Below are positions 43,101-53,196 of a stretch of DNA of 64,000 nt, piece after piece (position 1 is the stretch's first letter; the number at the start of each line of letters is the position of its first letter). The translations under genes were made by a program, and so were the position numbers. The notes under the pieces were generated by a model. The model was not told where the DNA came from. It made no database searches and worked only from the letters and a program-made list of their open reading frames with translations. Source of the DNA: Psococerastis gibbosa (taxonomy: Eukaryota; Arthropoda; Insecta; Psocodea; Psocidae); contig OZ020485.1 of NCBI GenBank assembly GCA_963971405.1, positions 5,456,001 through 5,520,000 of the forward strand, read 5' to 3'.

Positions 43101-46100
43101 CAGGCAACATTGTAAAATACATGTGACCACAATTTAGTTTTACAATCAAGCTTGAAAGTAGCATCCATTCCAATGCCTAATTAGTTTACTTCATGCTCGG
43201 AACCGAAGGAAAGAGCAATATAAAGATACCGATTTTCTACAACAAAACTAAACTTAAACTTACGAAAAATCGCCAGTCATTCCAAATTTTTGTTCTTTGG
43301 CGTTTCGCGCGAATATAAGTGGAGCTTCTTTGGGTACATAGTCGACACCAAAGTCATTAAGTTCAGCCTGGAAGTCATCGCGCGCAGCAATAGCGAAATT
43401 GAACTGTTCCTCGAATTCCTTGGCTACTTTCAAAATTCTGTTCCTCCAGTAGTTTGTGCCCTTGGGATTCTTGACATAGTCAACAGAATAATAGCCGATG
43501 ATAAGCGGAGATTTGAACTCGTTAACGTTGTCCCGAGTGCGGTGTCCGACAAGACCATGACTAAAATAAATAAGTTTTCACAATTAAATTGCGTTAATGC
43601 ATATTTTATAGATCTATACTCCATGGAGTTAGGGCATGGGCACCCTCTTGTCCATGGTAGACGAAAAGCTCCCTAAAGGCGGGCGAACTGGATCCTGGCA
43701 ACAAGTGACGGTCAACGGCATAGGATGCGGAAGGCAAGGGGAAACCACCGCATTATAGGCCCAAGTGGCATCCCAAGAACCGGCAACCATGTTTAGTTTG
43801 AGGCATCGAAGTCTCATGTTGCTGCTAACCAGCCATCCGGCTGTGACTTGAAGAGACATTGTAGTATTTTAACATGGTTTGAAGAGGTAACCTCCTCGTT
43901 ATTAACGAAAATATAGGATATGGAAAAAACTGGGCTTAGCGAGATTCGAACCCACGGTCTACGCCTAACCAGCGCGTCGTCTTAACCGCAGGACCCCGAC
44001 AAGAGGATTTGGCGATTACTGGTCTTGTCGGGGCTTGTGGTCCAGCGGTTAAGGCGACGCGCTGGTTAAGCGCCCATTCCATTGACCGGCTAGGGCTATT
44101 TCCAAAACGGTGACGTGGTAGCAGACACTCAAGACTTAGGTAGCGTCTCCACCGACCTCGCATTGCAGATTGCAAGTGACATTGACGGAAATGTTTGTTT
44201 TTCTTTTTATAGAAATCTATTAAAATTACATTAAATTAACATATCCCATGAAGCCATTTTTTAATTTTAGTTTGTTTGTTTGTGATTTTATTGTATGATC
44301 ATTGATCAATTTTAACTATGGCACAGAGGAAAATTGATCAATGATCATACAATAAAATCACAAACAAACAAACTAAAATTAAAAAATGGCTTCATGGGAT
44401 ATGTTAATTACAAACATTTTAATAGATTTCTATAAAAAGAAAAACAAACATTTCCGTCAATGTCACTTGCAATCTGCAATGCGAGGTCGGTGGAGACGCT
44501 ACCTAAGTCTTGAATGTCTGCTGCCACGTCTCCGTTTTGGAAATAGCCCTAGCCGGTCAATGGAATGGGCGCCTATAGCGCTTAAGGTGCCCATTCCATT
44601 GACCGGCTAGGGCTATTTCCAAAACGGAGACGTGGCAGCAGACATTCAAGACTTAGGTGGCGTTTCCATCGACCTCGCATTGCAGAATTGACGGAAATGT
44701 TTATTTTCCTCTATGCCATAGTTAAAATTGATCAATGATCATACAATAAAATCACAAACAAACTAAAATTAAAAAATGGCTTCATGGGATATGTTAATTA
44801 CAAACATTTTAATAGATTTCTATAAAAAGAAAAACAAACATTTCCGTCAATGTCACTTGCAATCTGCAATGCGAGGTCGGTGGAGACGCTACCTAAGTCT
44901 TGAGTGTCTGCTACCACGTCACCGTTTTGGAAATAGCCCTAGCCGGTCAATGGAATGGGCGCCTTAGGCGTAAATCGTGGGTTTGCCAAGCCCAGTTTTT
45001 TCAATATCCTCTAATTTCGTTTCTATAAAGCTATTGTTGTCCAATGGAGATGGAGCATTTTCTATTTTTGAGCAGTCAAATTTCTCATGAAATATCGATC
45101 GTGCTAAATAGTGTGTCATAAATTAGAAAACATATTCCTATACGCTTTGATCCACAATATGTTGCCGTCACTATCTCTAATAAACATAAAACAATTTAAA
45201 TTGAACAATTAAACATTAACCAATGGAAGCGCCAACAAGGGGGAACTACTTAAAAAGGTTATGTCATTAAGTAACGATTTGTTTTTAACCATAGCTTCCC
45301 TAATCTCAATGGTTTCTAAATTATCAAGAAGTTTCCCCTTGTTGGCTACATGTAAGATCTTAAAATTATCGAAATCACAAGATCTTACATGTAGCCAACA
45401 AGGGGAAACTTCTTGATAATTTAGAAACCATTGAGATTAGGGAAGCTATGGTTAAAAACAAATCGTTACTTAATGACATAACCTTTTTAAGTAGTTCCCC
45501 CTTGTTGGCGCTTCCATTGGTTAATGTTTAATTGTTCAATTTAAATTGTTTACTTTATGCGATGCTGTGTGTTATCCTGACAATGAGTTTTATTTTGTTT
45601 TAGCTTGCATACCTTTTGTTTTATCTGTTTTCAATCGCACTTGACGATGGCGTGAGCCGAAACCGGTTGTGAATTTTTAATTTAATTTTATTCGTAAAAC
45701 TGTACAAAGTTAATTTTAACAATGAGTCAGTATCTCACTAAAACTGGTCGGCCAGTTATGGAACTTGATTTTGTTTTAAATAACAGTTACTGCGGATATC
45801 AGGGTTGATGGAGTTCGAAAACTGCGGCCAATTGGTGTTTAGTTACGGCCATATAATATGTATCGAAATGAAGAGGAACATTGGTTCTGCTTTATAACAT
45901 CTCATTTATGACTCGTCGATTTAAATTTCATGAGAAATTTGACTTAGCCAAAAAAAAAGGAAAATGTGGGAGTCTATTTGATATTAATTGCTTGCAATTT
46001 TGCCTGCCAGTAAATATTCTCAAACGTAATGACGTACCAAAACCTTCAAAGTATGAAGTTTATAGTATACCTATCTGTATCCAGAACCAGACAAAATAAC

Positions 46101-47634
46101 ATACACAAAGGTGGGTACTTTCCAATTGAATTAATCATCCGTCGAGCTGGACAGAATGTTTTGCAACTAAGAAACTTCAGTACAAAATATACGTTTTCCT
46201 ATCGAGTTTTGTTAATGAATATCAGTAACTAGGCGCAGTTGCTACTGTAACTTAACACATTTTCCGTTCTTTCCATGCATAAATAATTATTCTCGAAATG
46301 TACACTGAAGTATTGTTAACAATTCAATTAGGCTCATCTTAAAGATGCTAAACGTTTAGTATTTAACTTGCGGTTGAAAATTAAATACACATCTTGTCCA
46401 ATACTTACTAGTTCTTAGTAATGAATTTGTCAATGTCGTCCTTTGATGCAGGCCCCTCATACACAACTCTGCTTTGTTCAAACTTATTTTCAAGGTGCTT
46501 AGGGCGAATGAGAACAATTCCGTCACTAAAGCAAAATAAAATACAGTGAAAACCATGCAAAACAAATGAGTTACTAAGTACTTTTAAAGTAGCAACTTCA
46601 ATTGTGGAAGGCGACATTGAGAGTCAAATACCTATCCTAAAGCATAACCAATATATGGACACGATTTCACGCTAAATAACCTATTTCCATTAGAAAACCA
46701 GCAAGAAGTGGCGTAACTTGAATTTGGGGGCCCTGGCGGATAACGGAGCAGATAACGACCAAGAACTCCCTACCTGCCGGTGTCTGGGCTAGAGACTGCC
46801 AAAAGACACAATATAGTGTTGTTTTTCTCATCTAAATTCTGACCATTCTTTTTAAATGTAAACTAAAGTAGTTAACTTAACTTAATTGGCTTAACTAAGA
46901 CAACCAAACAGCCTTTATTTCAACGATAAAAACATTACCTGACTCCCAAGTTTTTCAAAACATCCTTATTTGAAGTATGTGCAAACCGAACCTTTTCTCT
47001 CAATTTATCGGCAGTTTTCAAGAATGCGCCTTTCAGATCAGATTCCTTTTCAAAACCTCCAATGACCACAACATCATCTTTAATAGTGAACCTTTCAAAG
47101 TCACTGAGTGAAAGCAGATCCTTCGAACTTGGGCCAACTTGAGATTGCATGTATTTTACTAGGCCATTGGCCTCCCTGGGTCCACTGTATTCTTGTGATA
47201 GGTCTCCATTTCTAAAAATTTTTAGTGTAGGATACCCGGTGACCGAAAACTGGTTACACGTATCCTTCCCACCTTCTGTACAGTCAACTTTAACAAGAGC
47301 AATGGGCGGGTCATTGCCCTTTAACAAGTCAGCAGCCTTTTCAAATTCAGGTTTCAACTTTTTGCAATGTCCACACCTGAAATGACAGAAAATAATTCAG
47401 GTCTTACAATATAAAAAAAAAAAATCAGTCAGCAAATGTAGTCACTTGCGAATAGCAACCTTATATTTATTATCGTACTTACCAAGGCGCATAAAACATG
47501 ACTAAAGCTGTTTCTAGATCAGAAATTGTGCTTTTGAAATTACTATCAGTAAGATCGAGAACGGCATCTCCGGCAAATGAGATGGATATACAACATAGTA
47601 AAGAAATTAACACCAACACTTTTATGTTAAACAT
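40200..47634 (-). CDS. PDIA3: Protein disulfide isomerase A3 / ERp57 (ERp60)
   Basis: Six minus-strand coding exons join in frame with GT-AG junctions: 47634-47483, 47376-46939, 46525-46409, 43560-43264, 42665-42299 and 40304-40200 (1476 nt, 491 aa). The start [20 protein letters not shown] is a signal peptide; an in-frame non-ATG codon upstream is not needed. Thioredoxin domain a follows with active site CGHC (residues 52-55; the Trp codon before it is split by intron 1), then domains b and b', then domain a' with a second CGHC (396-399, in [20 protein letters not shown]). The C-terminus [20 protein letters not shown] ends KPIKGEL, a KDEL-like ER-retrieval signal with Gly at the second position. 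Length fits ERp57 (about 490-505). In the ER lumen this enzyme forms and shuffles disulfides in glycoproteins presented by calnexin/calreticulin. Introns 3 and 5 hold the palindrome, SINEs, MITEs and a Tc1 relic; a hAT element lies 43 bp upstream of the ATG. Confidence 0.97.
40418..41320 (+). mobile_element. Tc1-like transposon relic
   Basis: Inverted repeats of about 66 bp bound it: TACTGGTCATAAATCCAGGA on the left (40420) and the complement of CATTGGTCATATATCCTGGA on the right (to about 41317). Inside, plus-strand remnants match a Tc1 transposase with stops and frameshifts: a [17 protein letters not shown]-like block and [14 protein letters not shown], which carries the second catalytic-region motif. 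A run of C at about 40847-40863 interrupts the DNA-binding part. It lies in PDIA3 intron 5, in opposite orientation. Confidence 0.8.
41606..42220. mobile_element. TTAA MITE, family M2, split by a SINE
   Basis: Same element as 7006-7376, with TTAA at 41606-41609 and 42217-42220 and ends GAGGACATGCTATGTAC and TACGTAGCATATCCTC. The interior is interrupted at about 41655-41873 by a minus-strand SINE of family A. It lies in PDIA3 intron 5, about 80 bp from exon 5. Confidence 0.75.
41663..41872 (-). mobile_element. tRNA-derived SINE, family A
   Basis: Reverse-complement copy of the SINE at 1072-1275, full-length with body and tRNA-like head (complement of GGTTCGAGTCCC near 41810), inserted in the TTAA MITE. 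The MITE is therefore older. Confidence 0.8.
42770..43085 (+). mobile_element. LINE 3' end fragment, second family
   Basis: Plus-strand, frame-broken: [20 protein letters not shown] and PNRRGRRK, then an [17 protein letters not shown]-like end. Closely related to 58650-58835 (shared GTGGAAGGACCCAATAGAAG/GTGGAGGGAACCAATAGAAG). It sits in PDIA3 intron 4, antisense to PDIA3. Confidence 0.6.
43880..44005 (-). mobile_element. tRNA-derived SINE, family C
   Basis: On the minus strand: GGTCCTGCGGTTAAGACGAC (A-box region), CGCGCTGGTTAGGCGTAGAC, then B box GTGGGTTCGAATCTCG and a CTAAGCCCAGTTTTTTCC body. It lies head-to-head with the plus-strand copy starting at 44022, about 20-30 bp apart. Confidence 0.7.
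44069..44573. mobile_element. Palindromic Harbinger-like MITE
   Basis: Starts GCGCCCATTCCATTGACCGG and ends with the complement CCGGTCAATGGAATGGGCGCC. The two halves are complementary for about 240 bp, making it almost wholly palindromic around the ATTGATCA blocks near 44300-44345. Same family as 2889-3246, but the left half is a second, inverted copy of the right half. Confidence 0.75.
44586..44963. mobile_element. Harbinger-like MITE, second unit
   Basis: Starts GGTGCCCATTCCATTGACCGG after a TAA and ends GGAATGGGCGCC before TTA. Same organisation and length as the copy at 2889-3246. It abuts the palindromic unit at 44069-44573, and the pair together splits the SINE. Confidence 0.75.
45189..45551. 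repeat. Perfect 173-bp inverted repeat, 17-bp loop
   Basis: Arms 45189-45361 and 45379-45551 are exact reverse complements over 173 bp. Landmarks are AAGCGCCAACAAGGGGGAAC in the left arm and its complement in the right, and ACATGTAAGATCTT next to the loop. No ORF and no other copy in the window. It lies in PDIA3 intron 3, so the nuclear transcript could fold into a 173-bp duplex. Confidence 0.95.
45600..46408. other. PDIA3 intron 3, remainder
   Basis: GCCGAAACCGGTTGTGAA near 45657 is shared with 9110. The rest is AT-rich with no recognised features up to exon 3. Confidence 0.4.
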
Positions 47635-47669
47635 TTTGCCGGGTGTCACGTACGAGAAATGGCTAAGTC

Positions 47670-47677
47670 CCACAATG
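47670..47677. repeat. Left 8-bp target duplication of the hAT element
   Basis: CCACAATG, repeated exactly at 54868-54875. It lies in the PDIA3 upstream sequence, 36-43 bp before the ATG. Confidence 0.93.
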
Positions 47678-48069
47678 CAGGGCTGCCAAATGCCCTTTTC
47701 ATTTTTCTCCGGTCATTATGCGAAAATTCTCCGGAATCTCCGGAAAAGTACAAAAAGTTTAACTTGTATAAAAACCATAAAAACTGATTTTTGCAATATA
47801 ATTTTTAATATTGACTTATGATATATTCAATAAGGTATATTATTTAAAGTCTTTTTTATCAGATCAACCAAAAAATTATTTATTTTTAATGTTGGCTACG
47901 ACTGGCTACGACATCAAATTAAATAAACAAAGACAAACCTGATTACCTGAAACCTAAGTACCTAACCTAACCTTGGATGGTCATGGTGGCGGTTCTTGGT
48001 GCAAGATTTTCTAAAAGTACATAGTAATAGTGAGGATTCCTATACTATTTGGCCTTTTTATGATTAAAA

Positions 48070-51000
48070 ATGAAGAAAACTGGAAAACTTACGGATTTTT
48101 TTTCCAAAATTCCAAAAAAACCGACCGGATCTGGTAAGTTTACTAACTTGCATAATTTATTTACTGTAGATAATGCAGATGTTGTACTTTAAGGAGCGTT
48201 GCTGTACATTTAGTAGCCTAACTATTTGATAAGTAATTAATTTTACGGAATAATTCCTCAGATAATAATATAATATGTAGAAAACAGTGATAGATTAAAA
48301 CTTAAACAAAATTCAAACGGAACTTTAAAAATGCGGGTTCAAATCCAACCTTCACCAAAATATTCCTACATTACCGGTACTATTTTAGCACATTACTTGG
48401 ACGGGTATGTCGGTATGATTGGTCAATTGGATAAGGTTTTAGTCGCTCAACTATAGCAATGGAAAGCTTAAAAAATGCACCAGATTAGGTTAGATTCTAA
48501 CCTCAAATTTATTAAAACTTACCAATAACTACCCCAATATTTCTGTATATATTGACTAATTATATTTATGGAAGGAAGGCGATGGGTGAAGGTTTTAGCC
48601 GTCGCTCAACCTTGGCTGCTTTACTATTGAAATTTAAAGTTGAAAAAATGCATCAGATTGGGTTAGATTTTAACCTCAAATTTACTACTATCTGTTTTTA
48701 AAATGGAAAATATTCTGGAAATTTTACTTCATTAACCTTCCATAATTAAAATCAAAGTACCTGGTCACCGAGATTCGCTTGTTTTAGTCGAGTTTTCAAG
48801 TTTCAATGGGATTCGAAGACAGTTAAATTCCATAGGCTATGTTTTCAGATATTAGTTTACAAACAAACTTTAAACCATACTTATTATGCATTGAAAATTA
48901 TTTTTGTTGTTCTTGTATTAATCGATATGCTATGGAAACCAGATCATACAATTATAAAATCTAATTTTAAAATACGTTATTATCAAACATTTCCAGACTA
49001 TTTAGTTCGGTATTTTTCTAGATCCCATCCTCATACCTTCTCGTATTATGAGAGGGATGTATCTACATAATACTGTATGCCCTTTTCTCTGCATTATTCC
49101 CCGATTGTACTGAGAAATAACGATTTGTATAGGCGCTCGAGATAGTTATTGGTAAGTTTTAGCATAATAGCCTATTCATGAGGTAGGCTACTTAAAACAC
49201 TTTAAATATAGAAGTTTGTAAAACTAGCATTTAGCTTCCTGCCCCGTGTGTATAAATGGAAGTAAGACTGATAAATTAAAAAAAATACGACAGGAATACT
49301 ACTTAAGATACGCGAAATTGGGCTATTTTGCAAATATGAGGTTTATACAGTAGTATGAAATAGTCTGGTTCATATCAAAATTCTCTATAACTTTCTGGTA
49401 TTTGGACATCAAATAATATTTGCGGGACTGTGAAATCAACGCGTCATCAGACAGGCAGCTAATTTCAAATTAACATACCATGCTCATTTTTGTTTCTAGA
49501 TAGTGACGCAAGAAAAATTCCGGTCCCAACATGTAGCGGTGCGAATACTGGTAATCCTGGCACAAAAAGAGAGACGGTGTTCACTTCTAAAATTCCTGTA
49601 TCGTCCGAATCTGGTAAGTTTGCCTAGAGTGCTTGCATAATTCTAAGAGATAATATGTAAATGGTGTACTTGAAACACTTTATGTATCAGTGTGTTTAAA
49701 TATAAAAATTCGTAGAACTAGCATTTAGCTACCTGGCTCGTGTGTATAAATGAAAGTTTCTGATGGAAGACTGATAAATTCAAAAAAAAAAAAAAAAAAA
49801 AAAACGACAGGAATACTATTTAAAATACGCGAAATTGGGCTATTTTGCAAATGTGAGGTTTATACAGTAGTATGAAATAGTTTGGTTCATATCAAAATTC
49901 TCTATAACTTTCAGGTATTTGGACATCAAATAATATTTGCGGGACTGTGAAATCAACGCGTCATCAGGCAGGCAGCTAATTTCAAATTAACATACCATGC
50001 TCATATTTGTTTCTAGATAGTGACGCAAGAAAAATTCCGGTCCCAACATGTAGCGGTGCGAATACTGGTAATCCTGGCACAAAAAGAGAGACGGTGTTCA
50101 CTTCTAAAATTCCTGTATCGTCCGAATCTGGTAAGTTTGCCTAGAGTGCTTGCATAATTCTAAGAGATAATATGTAAATGGTGTACTTGAAACACTTTAT
50201 GTATCAGTGTGTTTAAATATAAAAATTCGTAGAACTAGCATTTAGCTACCTGGCTCGTGTGTATAAATGAAAGTTTCTGATGGAAGACTGATAAATTAAA
50301 AAAAAAAAAAAAAAAATACGACAGGAATACTACTTAAAATACGCGAAATTGGACTATTTTGCAAATATGAGGTTTATACAGTAGTATGAAATAGTTTGGT
50401 TCATATCAAAATTCTCTATAACTTTCAGGTATTTGGACATAAACTCCGAGTTGATATAAATAGGCAAATAATAGCCTATTTGCGGGACTGTGAAATCAAC
50501 GCGTCATTCGGCAGGCAGCTATTTTCAAATTAACATATTATGCTCATTTTTGTTTCTAGATAGTGACGCAAGAAAAATTCCGGTCCCAACATGTAGCGGT
50601 GCGAATACTGGTAATCCTGGCACAAAAAGAGAGACGGTGCTCACTTCTAAAATTCCTGTATCGTCCGAATCTGGTAAGTTTGCCTAGAGTGCTTGCATAA
50701 TTCTAAGAGATAATATAAATGGTGTACTTGAAACACTTTATTTATCAGTGTGTTTAAATATAAAAGTTCGTAGAACTAGCATTTAGCTACCTGACTCGTG
50801 TGTATAAATGGCAGTTTTTTTTAGTAAAATCTGTATATATTAGTAATAATGTGACACTGATAAATTAAAAAAGAAATTAATTGTGGATGTGGAGTCTACA
50901 GTTCATGTTCGGCGAGAATGCGCTGAAAGTTTTTGGGAGCACGACAACTGTCGCGACTGCAATAGGTAGATTTTTCAATTAAATCTACCATAAATACGAC

Positions 51001-53196
51001 AGGAATACTACTTAAAATACCTGAAACTGGATTATTATGCAAATATGAGGTTTATACAGTAGTATGAAATAGTCTGGTTCATACCAAAATTCTCTGTAAC
51101 TTTCTGGTATTTTGACAGTGTTCTTAGTTCATAAATATGATTGCGGTCATGAATTCCGAGTTTATATAAATAGGCAAATAATATAATAATAATAATATTT
51201 GCGTCCCGCAATATGAAATAAACGCGTCATTCGGCAGGCAACTACACTATATGTTTAATTTTAAATTAACATATTATGCTAATTTTGTTTTTAGAGAGTG
51301 ACCAAAACACAGGAAATATTCCAGTTGCTCCCGTTATCCGGATCAAGTCGGGTCTTCCGGTCATTAAGAGAGATGCAAAAAAAACCGGTCTGAACACCAC
51401 GATGAACACCACTGTAGATGTTACGGATGACGTTATGGTAAGCAAAACTTTGAGTTGATTTATTGTTTAATGTGATTGTATTATCTCTCATAAACAAAAC
51501 GAAATACTGTATCAAAATGGGGGATTCATGAATCGTCGAGAATACGTACCGTAGTGTTTAAGGGTTAAATTCTGGAATTAATTGTGTTTGTGGTAATATT
51601 TGTCGAATTTAACACTTAAGCTCGTTATCACGTTCCTAATATGATTCCCCCTAATGATTTTAGACGCCATGAGTTTCCCATCTTAAAATTAATTTATATC
51701 GACTTATCTACCTTTACAATCATTTGTTCAAAGAAAATGGGATGAAAAATTTTGTTTTCACTTATTGCTTTTTATTTATTTATTAAATAAAGAGGTAAAC
51801 TTTTAGAGTGGTATATCTTTTCATAAGTTTAAATGGTAGATGACCATTGTTCTTAGATATTCTAGTATACATTTTATATCGAAAATTCATATTTTTTTTA
51901 AATTAAATTTAGAAGTTCAAAAATTTAACTCTCATGAAAAACGGACAAATTGGCGGGTGTACGTGCCCGTGATCTACATGGAAGCAGCAGGGAGAACTGA
52001 TATTTGCTGATCCAGGCTGATCAATGAAGTATACGTCGTTGTCCATTTTGCGGCAGATTGGCAAATGTTGATCTTTATTTTTTATTAATTTAACCAAAAA
52101 GTTTTGGAAATAAGTTTAAATTTGAAAGATGTTTATTTAATAATGGATTATGTATCCCAACTAGTAATAAATTATGTTTTATTTCTCTTTTACCGAAAAT
52201 TTTGTTTGCAATATTTAACTGCCAAAGGAATTACTCAAGTAATAATTTCACAGTAACCTTTTAGAAAATATCATTCACATTTTTCAGGAAACAAGCAGTT
52301 CCGATGATATGGAGGTGGAGCTGCCAAAGAGAAGAAAGAGGAAACAGAGGAAGGCCAAAAGGTATGCTGAGCGATTCTCGAAGAAATGGCTCACCATAAC
52401 ATCATTCAAAGGGTGGCTGTCGAAGTCAACGACACAAAAAGCTAACGGCGACGACTTAGCCTACTGCAACCTATGTAAAGTTAACCTTGCTTGCCATAAA
52501 ACTAATCTCTTCACCCACCTCAAAAGCAAAACCCACCAATTGACTATTGAAAATAGTAGGAAGCAATTGACTTTACCAGAAGTGTGCAGTAAGCAATTGA
52601 CCAAGGAGGATAAAATTAAGAGGGCGGAAATAAAACTTGTAGGTCTGCTTGCTGTCAAAAATTTGCCATTTTCCCTAATGGATGATCTGGTTCCCATCAT
52701 ATGTGACCTATTCGAGGAGTGTGAAATAGCCGGTGCGCTCACCTTGAAACGCACGAAGGCTCACGCTGTTTTGGGCAAAATGGGACAACACTTTGCCGCT
52801 GAACAAGCCGATCATATCAAAAAACCTGGTTCTTTCTTTTCTTTAATAATGGATGAGACAACCGACCGCAGTACCAAAAAACAATGTGCTTTTGTGGAGG
52901 TTCATTTTAATCATGAAACCAACGAAACAGAAACCCAGTTTTTTGATATGGTCGAACCTAGTAGTGGAGATGCTGCTGGGCTCTTTGATGCCCTTAAAGA
53001 ATCGTTGCATAAAAAGAATATTCCTTTGTCTAATTTAGTTGGGTTCAGCTCGGACACGTGCAATGTGATGTTCGGTGAGAACAACTCGGTAGTGGCATTA
53101 CTCATTGGCATTGGCATGGCATTACTTTTCAATATAATATCAAACAAAATTATTGTATTAATAATATGTACAACCTGTGTCCGCGTTAGCGACTGA
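48070..53196 (+). CDS. hAT transposase-derived protein, six exons, C-terminally truncated
   Basis: Exons 48070-48133, 49500-49613, 50017-50130, 50560-50673, 51295-51437 and 52288-53196 join in frame with GT-AG junctions to 485 residues. Exon 1 encodes MKKTGKLTDFFSKIPKKPTG, containing LTDFF, which resembles a PCNA-interacting (PIP) box without the usual Gln. Exons 2-4 are copies of one 38-residue unit (KIPVP...SKIPVS); exon 5 is a diverged relative. Exon 6 has a basic stretch, then a BED-like zinc finger (Cys 243, Cys 246, His 260, His 266), then the first half of the hAT RNase H fold: MDETTDRS with the first catalytic Asp and FSSDTCNVM with the second. After NSVVALL the sequence departs from the family and stops. 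The helical insertion, the catalytic Glu and the C-terminal dimerisation region are missing, so catalysis is unlikely. Transcription would be antisense to PDIA3. Confidence 0.8.
49195..51290 (+). repeat. Tandem exon-plus-intron repeats in the hAT gene
   Basis: Four consecutive units of 520-740 bp. Each has an intron part (AACTAGCATTTAGCTACCTG, GACAGGAATACTACTTAA, TATACAGTAGTATGAAATAG) ending in an exon. Exon copies 49500-49613 and 50017-50130 are identical; 50560-50673 differs at one base (Phe to Leu). The fourth unit carries an unrelated insertion at about 50820-51000 and ends in the diverged exon 51295. Each 114-bp exon is phase 1-1, so adding a copy keeps the frame. The A-tracts inside the units differ in length. 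Confidence 0.93.

Larger units (their letters stand above)
44022..45040 (+). mobile_element. tRNA-derived SINE, family C, split by MITEs
   Basis: The head at 44022-44068 (CTTGTCGGGGCTTGTGGTCC, then GCGGTTAAGGCGACGCGCTG) resumes at 44964 with TTAGGCGTAAATCGTGGG and the CCCAGTTTTTTCAATATCC body. The inverted neighbour at 43880 shows the uninterrupted sequence GGTTAGGCGTAGACC, so the MITE complex at 44069-44963 inserted at TTA, which is duplicated. Confidence 0.75.

Noticed and set aside
47635-47673. N-terminal extension of PDIA3 from a non-ATG codon at 47673
   Set aside because: The ATG at 47634 starts a proper signal peptide; the extension crosses toward the hAT insertion and adds nothing family-like.
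49780-49804. Poly-A run as evidence of a retroposed cDNA
   Set aside because: It is one of several A-tracts at the same position in each tandem unit, so it is a variable internal tract.
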